Of a stretch of 28,344 nucleotides of DNA, positions 21,405-28,344 are shown piece by piece; within the stretch, counting starts at the first letter, position 1, and every line of letters begins with the position of its first letter. The stretch comes from Bacteroidales bacterium UBA3623 (GTDB taxonomy: Bacteria > Bacteroidota > Bacteroidia > Bacteroidales > UBA932). The notes under the pieces were generated by a model, which was given only the letters and a program-made list of their open reading frames with translations, did not search any database and was not told the origin of the DNA. The stretch spans positions 1 through 28,344 of the forward strand of contig DFLI01000141.1 in NCBI GenBank assembly GCA_002373715.1, read 5' to 3'. A program made the translations under genes and the position numbers.

Positions 21405-22126
21405 ATCAGATCCTCCATTTTGAATACCGGTCCGTCTTTGCAAACGCGGCGCGGGCCCTGGGTGGTTTGGAGGCTGCAGCCGTAGCAGAAGCCGGCGCCG
21501 CATCCCATGCGCTCCTCCAAGGAGGCTTCTCCGGGGCCTTCGAGAAGGCCGCAAACCGCCTTCATCATAACCATGGGACCGCAGGTGTAGAAATAATCAT
21601 ATTCCAGCTGCAAGGCCTTCAGGGCGTCGGTAACAAAGCCCTTGGTGCCCACGGAGCCGTCCAGGGTGGCCAGGGCGAAAGTGTCGCAAAGCGCTTCAAA
21701 TTCTTCCCGCAGCACTATTTCATCGGCCTTGTTAAAGCCCATCACAGCGGTAACGCGCTTGCCCTGTGCCTTCAGCTCTTTGGCCAGCAGGTACAGCGGT
21801 GCGGCGCCCAGGCCGCCTCCCACCAGAAGGGCGCCGGCCTTGCAGGCCTTGGCATCGAAGCCTTTGCCCAGACCGGTGAGAACGCTTAACGATGTCCCTT
21901 CCGGCAGTTTGGCCAGGGCTTTTGTTCCTTCACCCACCGTCTTATAAAGCAGGGTAAGGCTGCCTTCACAGCTGTCGCAAACCGAGAAGGGACGGCGGAG
22001 GTAGTAGCCCGGGATGTCCAGGTGCACAAACTCTCCGTTCACGGGGCCCGGCCCGGAAAGCACCAACTTATAAGTGTCGGCTGCAACCAGGCGGTTCTGA
22101 GCTATGGTGTAGTTCTGCTTTTTCAT
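21398..22126 (-). CDS. pyrK: Dihydroorotate dehydrogenase B, electron-transfer subunit
   Basis: 242 aa from ATG 22126. An FAD-binding N-terminal barrel (LRRPFSVCD) is followed by the NAD-binding part (ALLVGGGLGAAPLYLLAKEL, YFYTCGPMVMMKAV) and the [2Fe-2S] cluster Cys set MGCGAGFCYGCSLQT...VCKDGPVF. It transfers electrons from PyrD to NAD+. It starts one base after the pyrC stop. Confidence 0.93.
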   Translation of the reverse strand: MKKQNYTIAQNRLVAADTYKLVLSGPGPVNGEFVHLDIPGYYLRRPFSVCDSCEGSLTLLYKTVGEGTKALAKLPEGTSLSVLTGLGKGFDAKACKAGALLVGGGLGAAPLYLLAKELKAQGKRVTAVMGFNKADEIVLREEFEALCDTFALATLDGSVGTKGFVTDALKALQLEYDYFYTCGPMVMMKAVCGLLEGPGEASLEERMGCGAGFCYGCSLQTTQGPRRVCKDGPVFKMEDLIW

Positions 22127-22127
22127 C

Positions 22128-23237
22128 TTACAGAGCCTTGTATACGGTTTTTCCGTTCTTGCGGGTTTCCAGCACGCGGCCATATACTTCCCATCCGTCA
22201 AAGGGGGTGGAATGGCCCATGGAGGCAAACTGGGTGCTGTCTATGATAAAGGGGGTGTCCAGGTCCACCAGCACGGTGTCTTTGGGTGCCTGCGGCAGGC
22301 CGAAGATGCGGCGGGGGGCGCTTGAAAGGGCTTCCACAATGCGCTCCAGGGGCACAAGGCCGGTTTTGACCAGCTTGGTGTAGAGCACCGGGAAGGCCGT
22401 TTCCAAGCCTACGATGCCCATGGCACTGCCCTGCAGGCCACGGCTTTTTTCTTCGGCAGAATGGGGCGCGTGGTCCGTGGCAATGGCGTCAATGGTGCCG
22501 TCCAGAAGGCCCTGGATAAGGGCTTCGCGGTCCTGGGCGCTGCGAAGCGGCGGGTTCATTTTGAATCGGCCCTCTTCCTGGAGGTCGTCTTCACAGAGGG
22601 TGAGGTAGTGGGGAGCGGTTTCGCAGGTAACTTTTACGCCGCGGACCTTGGCCTGGCGAATAAGTTCCACGCTTTCCTTGGTGGAAATATGGCACACGTG
22701 ATAGCGGCAGCCGGTTTCCCCGGCCAGTTCCAGATCCCTTTTTATCTGGCCCCATTCACTCTCGGAACAAATGCCCTTGTGACCATGCTCCTTGCAGTAG
22801 CGGCCGTCGTGGATGTAACCTCCGTGCAGGAGCGTATTGTCCTCACAGTGAGCGGCCAGAATGACGTCCTCGCGGGCGGCGGCCTCCATGGCCCTGCGCA
22901 TCATTTCTTCACTCTGCACGCCGCTGCCGTCGTCGGAGAAAGCTACGCATCGGCCCTTCAAGGCCTTGAAATCTACCAGTTCCTTGCCTTTCCGGCCCAC
23001 GGTGATGGAGCAGTAGGGAAGGACGGTGATGATGGCATCTTTCTCAATGGCTTCCAGCTCCAGGTTCAGATGCTCCAGGCTGTCGGGAACAGGGTCCAAG
23101 TTAGGCATGGCGCAAACCAGCGTGTAGCCGCCTCGCGCCGCGGCCTTGGACCCGGTAAGGATGGTCTCTTTCCAGGTTTGGCCCGGCTCGCGCAGGTGCA
23201 CGTGCACATCGCAGAATGCAGGTAATTCTACTACCAT
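22128..23237 (-). CDS. pyrC: Dihydroorotase (short type I)
   Basis: 369 aa. Zinc ligands are in DVHVHLREPG (start of barrel), a later His pair (AAHCEDN, YHVCHIS) and ATDHAPHSAEEK; MPNLDP and NPPLRS are also present. The carboxylated-Lys position of type I enzymes is not marked by a clear motif here. The protein begins only seven residues before DVHVH, so it lacks the N-terminal beta-sandwich half (about 50 residues) usual in type I enzymes of 420-450 aa, though the C-terminal HSTPFDGWEVYGRV half is kept. The start is fixed because the attenuator's U-run ends just seven bases upstream. First gene of the pyr operon. Confidence 0.92.
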   Translation of the reverse strand: MVVELPAFCDVHVHLREPGQTWKETILTGSKAAARGGYTLVCAMPNLDPVPDSLEHLNLELEAIEKDAIITVLPYCSITVGRKGKELVDFKALKGRCVAFSDDGSGVQSEEMMRRAMEAAAREDVILAAHCEDNTLLHGGYIHDGRYCKEHGHKGICSESEWGQIKRDLELAGETGCRYHVCHISTKESVELIRQAKVRGVKVTCETAPHYLTLCEDDLQEEGRFKMNPPLRSAQDREALIQGLLDGTIDAIATDHAPHSAEEKSRGLQGSAMGIVGLETAFPVLYTKLVKTGLVPLERIVEALSSAPRRIFGLPQAPKDTVLVDLDTPFIIDSTQFASMGHSTPFDGWEVYGRVLETRKNGKTVYKAL

Positions 23238-23243
23238 AAGGAC

Positions 23244-23272
23244 AAAAAAAAGACAACCATAAATGGCTGCCT
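23244..23272 (-). terminator. Attenuator-type intrinsic terminator before pyrC
   Basis: On the minus strand GGCAGCCA and UGGUUGUC pair (extended by one A-U) around a UUUA loop, and eight U follow directly (23251-23244). It ends seven bases before the pyrC ATG, so full termination would silence the operon. The upstream leader ORF stops nine bases before the stem. Confidence 0.75.
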
Positions 23273-23279
23273 GACAATA

Positions 23280-23360
23280 CTAACTAATAACAAGGGAAGA
23301 AACGGAAACACCATCGAAGCAGGCGATGCACTGGCAAGGACTTATGACGGTTTTTCTCAT
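23280..23360 (-). CDS. pyr operon leader peptide (26 aa)
   Basis: ATG 23360 to TAG 23282-23280 encodes 26 residues (start MRKTVISPCQCIACF). It lies about 11 bases after the predicted transcript start. Its last ten codons are U-rich (16 U in 29 bases, 23309-23280). A ribosome reaching the stop codon would cover the left half of the terminator stem. This is the geometry of E. coli pyrBI/pyrE attenuation, where UTP shortage makes RNA polymerase pause in U-runs and lets the leading ribosome block the terminator. The peptide sequence itself is unlikely to matter. Confidence 0.55.
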   Translation of the reverse strand: MRKTVISPCQCIACFDGVSVSSLVIS

Positions 23361-23377
23361 TGCTCACTTGGTTTAGG

Positions 23378-23407
23378 CAAAGGTACTGCTTTTGTGAGAA
23401 TAATCAA
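23378..23407 (-). promoter_or_regulatory. Promoter of the pyrimidine operon
   Basis: Minus-strand TTG at 23407-23405, 19-base spacer and TACCTTTG at 23385-23378. Transcription would start near 23372 and give a leader of about 135 bases before pyrC. Confidence 0.8.
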
Positions 23408-23427
23408 ATTTTTTCAAAAAATTTTCT

Positions 23428-23435
23428 TACCTTTG
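23428..23435 (+). promoter_or_regulatory. -7 element for the SRP RNA gene
   Basis: TACCTTTG, five bases before the RNA start. Its -33 position (about 23405) falls on the -33 element of the divergent pyr promoter. Confidence 0.7.
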
Positions 23436-23439
23436 CGCT

Positions 23440-23536
23440 GGGAAAGTCTTATACGACCAGCTCCCTCCGAACCCCCCCAGGGCAGGAATGCAGCAAGGGT
23501 AGGTGGTTGTAGCGGTGCGATATAAGGTGCTTTCCC
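23440..23536 (+). ncRNA. ffs: 4.5S signal recognition particle RNA (small bacterial type)
   Basis: About 97 nt. The ends GGGAAAG (23440-23446) and CTTTCCC (23530-23536) form the closing stem, and the tip holds the SRP domain IV signature GGCAGGAATGCAGCAAGGGT, with the conserved GCAGGAA / AGCAAGG asymmetric and symmetric loops that bind Ffh. A T-run follows immediately for termination. The perfect -7 box sits just upstream. It guides ribosomes making membrane and secreted proteins to the inner membrane. Confidence 0.92.
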
Positions 23537-23651
23537 TTTTTTGTTTCTTTTCCGTAAATTTTCCGTTTTTCCTCCAGTCACGTGCGCCCAGCACGCTCCT
23601 TCCGGAAGAAACGAAAAATTTCCTGGAAAATAAATCAAAAATATAAGGTTT

Positions 23652-24842
23652 ATGACAGCAGTATATACCGTTACCTCCGGGCTGCATGATGAGCAGTCGG
23701 TGAGTAAGCTCAGCGATGAGTTTCTGAAAGGGGTTTTTCCTTCGGGAGAATTTGAGTTCAAAGGGGCCGATTTCAAGGATTTCGGCACGCATGAGCTGGA
23801 CCTTATCTATGTGCGCACCGGCGGGGCCGAGGCCATCTTCAAGAGCCTCCTGCCGGAAATGCTGGCCCGGGGCATTGAACGGTATTATCTGCTCACTTCC
23901 GGCAAGAGCAACTCGCTGGCAGCATCACTGGAAATCCTTTCCTACCTGCGGCAGCAAGGGCTTCAGGGAGAAGTGCTGCACGGCAGCGCCGAATACCTGC
24001 AGGCCCGCGTGAGCGCACTGGAAACGGTGGCTAAGGCCCGGCAGAAGCTGCAGGGTACGCGCATTGGCGTCATCGGCCAGCCTTCCGACTGGCTCATCTC
24101 CAGCCAGGCAGACCCTGTGGCCCTGATGGACAAGCTGGGCGTAAAGCTGGTGGAAGTGCCCATGGAAGAACTGCTGCAGGAGATTGCCAAGGCCCCTTCC
24201 CATCCGGCTCCTCAGGAGGAACAAATGGCCGATAAGGTGCGCAAAGCCTATCCCGGCGCTACGCAAATCTACCACGCGCTGGAAGTACTGGTGAAAAAAT
24301 ATGAGCTGGGGGCTTTCACCCTCCGCTGCTTCGACCTTCTTACCGCCGTGGGCAACACCGGCTGCCTGGCATTGGCCTCCTTCAATGCCGACGGCATCCC
24401 CGCAGCCTGCGAGGGAGACGTACCGGCCCTGCTGTCCATGATGATTGCCCAGGCTCTTACGGGCTGCACGGGCTTCCAGGCCAATCCGGCCCGCATAGAC
24501 GTGCAGAGCGGAGAAATGCTCTTTGCCCACTGCACCGTTCCCTTCAACATGGTTACCGACTGGCAGTACGACACGCATTTCGAGAGTGGCATTGGCGTGG
24601 GCATTCACGGCAACCTGCCCGAAGGCCCTGTGACAGTTTTCAAGGTGTCCGGCAAGCTGGACCGCCATTTTGCGGCCGAGGGCACCCTTCTGAACAACCA
24701 GTACGAAGACAATCTGTGTCGCACGCAGGTGGTGCTGAAGTTGCGCCCCGAGGATGCCAGGTATTTCCTCACCAACCCCATCGGCAACCACCATATTATT
24801 CTGCCGGGGCATTGTAAAGAGCTGCTGGAGGAGCTTCTGTAA
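23652..24842 (+). CDS. L-fucose/L-arabinose isomerase-fold family protein
   Basis: 396 aa. The N-terminal half has the Rossmann-like layout of the family (DLIYVRTGGAEAIFK, IERYYLLTSGKSNSLAASLEIL, TRIGVIGQPSDWLI), and the C-terminal half has CFDLL...GCLALASFNADGIPAACEGD followed by Cys- and His-containing segments (FAHCTVPFNMV, THFESGIGVGI). This resembles the family, and the conserved CEGD matches the metal/substrate region of FucI-like enzymes. The true substrate is unknown; several members in Bacteroidales are not fucose isomerases. It is coupled to a Fur-type regulator whose ATG overlaps its stop codon. The spacer upstream (23537-23651) contains a CGTGC/GCACG hairpin but no clear TAnnTTTG box. 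Confidence 0.72.
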   Translation: MTAVYTVTSGLHDEQSVSKLSDEFLKGVFPSGEFEFKGADFKDFGTHELDLIYVRTGGAEAIFKSLLPEMLARGIERYYLLTSGKSNSLAASLEILSYLRQQGLQGEVLHGSAEYLQARVSALETVAKARQKLQGTRIGVIGQPSDWLISSQADPVALMDKLGVKLVEVPMEELLQEIAKAPSHPAPQEEQMADKVRKAYPGATQIYHALEVLVKKYELGAFTLRCFDLLTAVGNTGCLALASFNADGIPAACEGDVPALLSMMIAQALTGCTGFQANPARIDVQSGEMLFAHCTVPFNMVTDWQYDTHFESGIGVGIHGNLPEGPVTVFKVSGKLDRHFAAEGTLLNNQYEDNLCRTQVVLKLRPEDARYFLTNPIGNHHIILPGHCKELLEELL

Positions 24843-25243
24843 TGGAACACCTGCTGGAAGAACATGGCGTTAAAGTAACCGCCAACCGCCTGTTGGTGGC
24901 GCGCGCCCTGGCCCAGGCCGGGCGTCCGCTTTCCCTCATGGAGCTGGAAGCCAGGCTGGAAACGGTGGATAAGAGCAATATCTTCCGAACCCTCACTGCT
25001 TTTAAGGAAGCACACCTGGTGCACGCATTGGAAGATGCCGGAGACGGCGTTCGCTACGAACTGTGCCACAGCCACCACGAAGGCATGGACGATGATCTCC
25101 ACGTGCATTTCTACTGCACCCGCTGCCATCGTACCTTCTGCCTGGAAAGCACGCCGGTGCCGCCGGTGGATGTGCCGGAAGGGTATGAAGTGGAAACGAA
25201 AAGCTATCTGCTTAAGGGCGTATGCCCAGAATGTGCTCAATAA
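24842..25243 (+). CDS. Fur-family metal-dependent transcriptional regulator
   Basis: 133 aa. An N-terminal winged-helix segment (VTANRLLVARALAQAGRPLSLMELEARL...NIFRTLTAF) is followed by the dimerisation and metal domain: HVHFYCTRCHRTFCLE (His87, His89, Cys92, Cys95) and KGVCPECAQ (Cys128, Cys131). The two CxxC pairs form the structural zinc site seen in Fur, Zur and PerR; which metal or signal it senses cannot be told. Its ATG overlaps the stop of the isomerase-fold gene (TAATG). Its 3' end overlaps the converging tcdA gene by 32 bases. Confidence 0.9.
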   Translation: MEHLLEEHGVKVTANRLLVARALAQAGRPLSLMELEARLETVDKSNIFRTLTAFKEAHLVHALEDAGDGVRYELCHSHHEGMDDDLHVHFYCTRCHRTFCLESTPVPPVDVPEGYEVETKSYLLKGVCPECAQ

Positions 25244-25931
25244 CCAGCCCGGCCAGCGTAAATCCAAATATCCCCGTGATGTGAGCGAATGTCCCGTTGG
25301 CCACGGCCTTCCCGGGACCGGGGTCCTGTGCCGGACCCAGATTGGGGAGCACTTCTTCGTCGTACACACAGAGGAAGGGTTTGGAGGGCAGCGTCTTGTT
25401 CTGCCGCATCTTCTTGCGAAGCGCAGCGCCCAGCGGGCAGCCCCGCACCGAGAAGAATTCGGCCACACGCACCTTCGTGGGGTCGGTTTTGCAGGCGGCG
25501 CCCAGGGAGCAGAAGAGCGCCCCCGGCTGGGCCGATGCCTCCAGCAGCAGGTTCATCTTATCGGTAAGCGAATCAATGGCATCTATGATAATGTCGTACT
25601 CGGAAAGCTGGAAATCGGCCCCCTTTTCGTAGCGCTGCTGCAAGGCCGTAATTTGGGCCGATGGGTTAATCTCCTGCAGGCGGGCCTTCAATACTTCCAC
25701 CTTGGGCTGGCCCACGGTGGCGGTGGTGGCCGGGAGCTGCCGGTTGATATTGGTTACGTCCACGCAGTCCGGGTCCACGATGGTGAGCCGGCCAATGCCG
25801 CTGCGAACCAAAGCCTCTGCGCACCAGCTTCCCACTCCGCCGGTTCCGAAGAGAATGATGCGGGTGTTCTGGAGCTTGGAGAGGCCATCGGCCCCCACCA
25901 GACGCTCTGTGCGGGCGAAAATGCCGTTCAT
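25212..25931 (-). CDS. tcdA: tRNA threonylcarbamoyladenosine dehydratase
   Basis: 239 aa from ATG 25931. E1-like ATP-binding fold: FGTGGVGSW (residues 29-37), DPDCVDVTNINRQ, and DAIDSLTDK. Members cyclise the t6A base at position 37 of ANN-decoding tRNAs to ct6A. The ATG overlaps the rluA-family gene stop by four bases, so both tRNA/rRNA modification enzymes come from one transcript. It is a little shorter than the E. coli protein (268 aa), lacking some C-terminal residues. Confidence 0.9.
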   Translation of the reverse strand: MNGIFARTERLVGADGLSKLQNTRIILFGTGGVGSWCAEALVRSGIGRLTIVDPDCVDVTNINRQLPATTATVGQPKVEVLKARLQEINPSAQITALQQRYEKGADFQLSEYDIIIDAIDSLTDKMNLLLEASAQPGALFCSLGAACKTDPTKVRVAEFFSVRGCPLGAALRKKMRQNKTLPSKPFLCVYDEEVLPNLGPAQDPGPGKAVANGTFAHITGIFGFTLAGLVIEHILGIRP

Positions 25932-26884
25932 CGTTTGGTGAAGATTTCGAAGGATTCGGGAAGGGGAGAGCTGCAACGCACCATCTTACCCGAGAAGGGG
26001 TTGCGGAACACCAGCGTGGCGGCATGCAGGGCCAGGCGCTTGATGGGATCTGTCTGAGCGCCGTACTTCTCGTCTCCGGCTACGGGGCAGCCCAGTTCCG
26101 AGGCGGCGTGCACGCGAATCTGGTTTTTGCGGCCGGTTTGGAGAGAGAACTCTACCTGGGCATAGTGGCGGCTGGTGCTTAGCACGCGGTAGTGCGTAAT
26201 GGCCAGCTGGCCGTCCTTCACCTCGGTGTCGAAGGAATTCATCTTCAGGCTCTTGGGATTTTCCAGCAGCCAGCTCTGGATGGCGCCTCTTTCTTTTTCG
26301 GGATGACCTTCCAGCCAGGCTACGTATTTTCTTTCGGCCACCAAATCCTTCCATTTGCTCTGGAGGATGTCTTTGGCTCGTTCGTTCTTGGCAAATACCA
26401 GAGCGCCGGAAGTTCCTTTGTCCAGGCGGTGTACAATCCAGATTTTGGCTACGGAGCGGTCAGGCTGCTTACCGGTGAGCAAATCCTCTTTCCGCTGCAT
26501 GCGGGCGTTCACCTTTACATAGGCGTTGAGGAGAGCATACAGAGTCTTTTTCTCCTTGCCGGTGGCCACGGTGAGCATGCCGGAGGGTTTGTCCACCACA
26601 ATGTAGTTTTCGTCTTCGAAAAGAATCTGCACACCGGCCTTCAGCACTTCCTCGCGGGCGTCGTTTCGGGTGGCGCGGGCAATGGATACGCCCTTGGGCA
26701 GGATGGTTATCTTGTCTCCCTTTTTAAGCGGCCAGTCAAAGGCCGTCTGGCTTTCACCATTCACCAGCACCTGGCCCTTGGAGAGCAGGTTCTTCACGCC
26801 GGTGCGGGACTGGCCGGGGAGGATTTCAAACAAATATTCCAGGAGGGCGCCGTCGTGGGCTACCTTGTAGTTTTGTCCGGTCAT
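25928..26884 (-). CDS. RluA-family pseudouridine synthase with S4 domain
   Basis: 318 aa. Residues 12-70 form an S4 RNA-binding domain (LEYLFEILPGQSRTGVKNLLSKGQVLVNG). The catalytic motif HRLDKGTSG has Asp155, and YIVVDKPSGMLTV and GRKNQIRVHAASELGCPVAGDEKYG are standard RluA blocks. It isomerises uridine in rRNA or tRNA; the exact site is not predictable. Stop and start codons overlap with neighbours on both sides by four bases, giving a tightly coupled leftward operon. Confidence 0.92.
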   Translation of the reverse strand: MTGQNYKVAHDGALLEYLFEILPGQSRTGVKNLLSKGQVLVNGESQTAFDWPLKKGDKITILPKGVSIARATRNDAREEVLKAGVQILFEDENYIVVDKPSGMLTVATGKEKKTLYALLNAYVKVNARMQRKEDLLTGKQPDRSVAKIWIVHRLDKGTSGALVFAKNERAKDILQSKWKDLVAERKYVAWLEGHPEKERGAIQSWLLENPKSLKMNSFDTEVKDGQLAITHYRVLSTSRHYAQVEFSLQTGRKNQIRVHAASELGCPVAGDEKYGAQTDPIKRLALHAATLVFRNPFSGKMVRCSSPLPESFEIFTKR

Positions 26885-27501
26885 AATTCTTCTATGAGGG
26901 GATGTAATTCCTTGGGCAGGAGGGTTAGAAAACGGTCCAGGGTGCCGTGGGGAATAATGATGGTTTCCAGGCTTTCGCAGTCGTCAAAAGCGTCTTCTCC
27001 AACGGCCTCCAGGGCCTTGTTCAGCTTAATCTGGTACAGATTGATGCAGCCCTGGAAAGCTCCGGGGCCGATGACCCGCGTTCCCGCGGGAAGGGTTATT
27101 TTTTCCAATTGCCAGCAATCGGCAAAGGCGGAAGGGCCAATGCTGAGGAGGTTTTTTGGAAGTTTGATCTTGATGAGCTCTCCGCATTCGCAGAAGGCGG
27201 CCGATCCAATGTGCGTCACGGAGTCCGGCAGGTGAATCTTTTCCAGGTAGGAGGAACGTTCCTCCAGGGGAATATCTTCCCCAATCTTTCGGCCCGCCAT
27301 ATAGTCCTGAAAGGCGAATACCTCGTCGCAGATGACTTCGCAGCCATCCTGAACGGTAATTTCGGAGGGAAAATTCTCGGCATCCAGGAGGCGTTTCCCA
27401 TCGGCCGAATAACTTACACAATTATCGCCGTCCCAAAAGTCCCTGTCCAGTTCTTCCTTAGAAGGAGCTGTGGGGACGGCCAGGATTTCTTCCAAGGTCA
27501 T
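26881..27501 (-). CDS. BspA-like leucine-rich repeat (LRR_5) protein
   Basis: 206 aa, no signal peptide or lipobox, so probably cytoplasmic, unlike typical BspA surface proteins. From about residue 90 there are four to five LRR_5 units of about 23 residues: LEKIHLPDSVTHIGSAAFCEC, LIKIKLPKNLLSIGPSAFADC, LEKITLPAGTRVIGPGAFQGC and so on. The N-terminal third is acidic and without known motifs. It overlaps the RluA-family gene by four bases (ATGA) and starts two bases after the gene upstream. Function unknown. Confidence 0.82.
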   Translation of the reverse strand: MTLEEILAVPTAPSKEELDRDFWDGDNCVSYSADGKRLLDAENFPSEITVQDGCEVICDEVFAFQDYMAGRKIGEDIPLEERSSYLEKIHLPDSVTHIGSAAFCECGELIKIKLPKNLLSIGPSAFADCWQLEKITLPAGTRVIGPGAFQGCINLYQIKLNKALEAVGEDAFDDCESLETIIIPHGTLDRFLTLLPKELHPLIEEL

Positions 27502-27503
27502 GG

Positions 27504-27965
27504 CTAAAAGGACTTAACAAAATCGATGTCCTTTTTGAGCATAATTTTGGGCTCCATGTGGGACACCTTCTGGAAAAGCTTGAATTGGTATGCAGGCGAA
27601 AGATATACGCGGTGCTCGTTCTTGCCCTTGCGCCACCATTTGTAGAAGGCGATGGGATCTGTGTCGTAGGGAATGCGGGCTTCTATTTCCGAAGGAAAAC
27701 CGGGGAAGTCTATCATCATCTTGAGCCCGGTGATGCGCTTGTAGTACTCGTAGTCTGCCCTTCTGAGCTTGGATACCAGGGGGGCGAATACCTCCATCTG
27801 GTCCACTTGAAGGACTTTTTCTTTGACTATCATGCGGTGAATGCGAACAGGATCCTGGTGAAGCCAGTCGGAAACTTTCAAGGTTACCGGACCGTTCTCA
27901 CAGTCCAGCGTCAGCATATCCGAAGAGAAGTAAATCTTTTCGCTGTCAAGAGGAAAGTTTTCCAT
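27504..27965 (-). CDS. Hypothetical cytoplasmic protein
   Basis: 153 aa with no recognised family. No signal peptide or membrane segment. It is rich in aromatic and basic residues in the C-terminal half (YKWWRKGKNEHRVYLSPAYQFKLFQKV), and the N-terminal third reads as short beta strands (KIYFSSDMLTLDCENGPVTLKV). It is the first gene of the operon that runs through the LRR protein, RluA-family synthase and TcdA. The -7 box at 27991-27984 supports the start. Confidence 0.7.
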   Translation of the reverse strand: MENFPLDSEKIYFSSDMLTLDCENGPVTLKVSDWLHQDPVRIHRMIVKEKVLQVDQMEVFAPLVSKLRRADYEYYKRITGLKMMIDFPGFPSEIEARIPYDTDPIAFYKWWRKGKNEHRVYLSPAYQFKLFQKVSHMEPKIMLKKDIDFVKSF

Positions 27966-27983
27966 AAAAATCGCCTACATCTG

Positions 27984-27991
27984 CAAATATA
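27984..27991 (-). promoter_or_regulatory. -7 element for the leftward rluA-tcdA operon
   Basis: Minus-strand TATATTTG, 19 bases before ATG 27965. No clear -33 TTG. Confidence 0.55.
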
Positions 27992-28023
27992 TGAAAATAT
28001 TTTCGTTTTTCCGTTAATTTTTT

Positions 28024-28031
28024 TAACTTTG
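28024..28031 (+). promoter_or_regulatory. -7 element for the DUF4332 gene
   Basis: TAACTTTG, giving a leader of about 37 bases before ATG 28074. The upstream T-rich stretch shows no exact TTG. Confidence 0.6.
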
Positions 28032-28073
28032 AGAGTGATTTGGGATTGAAACAACCACTAAATAACTATAACT

Positions 28074-28344
28074 ATGGCTTACAAAATCGTTGACATTCAG
28101 GGTATCGGCCCTGTCTATGCCGAAAAGCTAGTCGCTATTGGCATTGAAACTGTTGATCAGCTGCTCAAAGAAGGCGCTTCCCCCAAGGGCCGCAAGGCTT
28201 TGGAAGAGAAGACCGGTATCCGGGGAGACCTTATCCTCACCTGGGTAAATCACGCAGACCTGTTCCGCGTTAAGGGCGTAGGTCCCCAGTTCTCCGAACT
28301 GCTGGAAGCCGCCGGTGTAGACACCGTGAAGGAACTCCGCACCC
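28074..28344 (+). CDS. DUF4332 helix-hairpin-helix protein, 3' end cut by window edge
   Basis: 90 codons are visible from ATG 28074 and the frame runs off the right edge. The sequence contains two helix-hairpin-helix-like motifs, IVDIQGIGPVYAEKLVAIGI and FRVKGVGPQFSELLEAAGV, with TVDQLLKEG and TVKELR after each, the repeated layout of DUF4332 proteins. Such motifs bind DNA backbone non-specifically, but the cellular role of the family is not known. Confidence 0.82.
   Translation, partial: MAYKIVDIQGIGPVYAEKLVAIGIETVDQLLKEGASPKGRKALEEKTGIRGDLILTWVNHADLFRVKGVGPQFSELLEAAGVDTVKELRT

Noticed and set aside
25212..25243. Tail-to-tail overlap of fur and tcdA as a sign of a frameshift
   Set aside because: Both C-termini are complete and normal (CPEC pair in Fur, HILGIRP in TcdA), so the 32-base overlap appears genuine and benign.
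1..28344. CRISPR arrays, prophage or transposase genes
   Set aside because: No regularly spaced identical repeats with unique spacers, no cas genes, no integrase, transposase or phage structural genes were found; the only long tandem repeats are coding (BspA-like protein).

Overview
The window looks like chromosomal DNA of an uncultured gut- or rumen-type Bacteroidota (Bacteroidales). Three things support this. Nearly every transcription start that can be placed has the Bacteroidota -7 element TAnnTTTG, several with a TTG about 19-20 bases further upstream. The protein families are typical of the group (DUF4251, a 26-residue-repeat BspA-like surface lipoprotein, PLDc_N and DUF4332 proteins, secreted proteins whose signal peptides end in AQ). 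The housekeeping genes are also Bacteroidales-like. The exact genus cannot be read from the sequence.

Layout. 1-4098: a partial secreted protein, a PLDc_N/threonine-serine exporter pair, and a creatininase-family/SGNH-hydrolase pair. 4099-8289: an accessory island, visibly AT-richer than its flanks. It opens with a structured 189-bp inverted-repeat element and a repeated 29-bp motif, then a candidate small RNA, a DinJ/RelB antitoxin without a toxin, and a four-gene DpnII-like (GATC) restriction-modification operon with one uncharacterised gene. 8290-15555: a membrane microprotein coupled to an HD-type alarmone-hydrolase-like gene, small secreted proteins, a candidate noncoding transcript, a Cys-rich repeat lipoprotein, a decayed gene remnant, TSCPD and DUF3667-like genes, a DUF4251 lipoprotein and a Pro-tRNA editing enzyme.

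15556-23537 is the metabolic core. A rightward operon carries an arginine-deiminase-superfamily hydrolase, ornithine carbamoyltransferase and cytidine deaminase. It converges on a leftward, tightly overlapping pyrimidine operon pyrC-pyrK-pyrD-pyrF-pyrE-pyrB. The pyr operon starts with a leader that has the architecture of UTP-sensing attenuation: a 26-codon leader peptide, a U-rich stretch, then a hairpin with eight U directly before pyrC. Its last gene, pyrB, carries a C-terminal zinc domain like that of PyrI but no PyrI nucleotide-binding domain, so transcriptional control may replace allosteric control. The 4.5S SRP RNA gene is divergent from the pyr operon.

23652-28344: a fucose-isomerase-fold protein translationally coupled to a Fur-family regulator; a leftward operon (unknown protein, LRR protein, RluA-type pseudouridine synthase, TcdA) that overlaps fur tail to tail; and the start of a DUF4332 protein running off the right edge.
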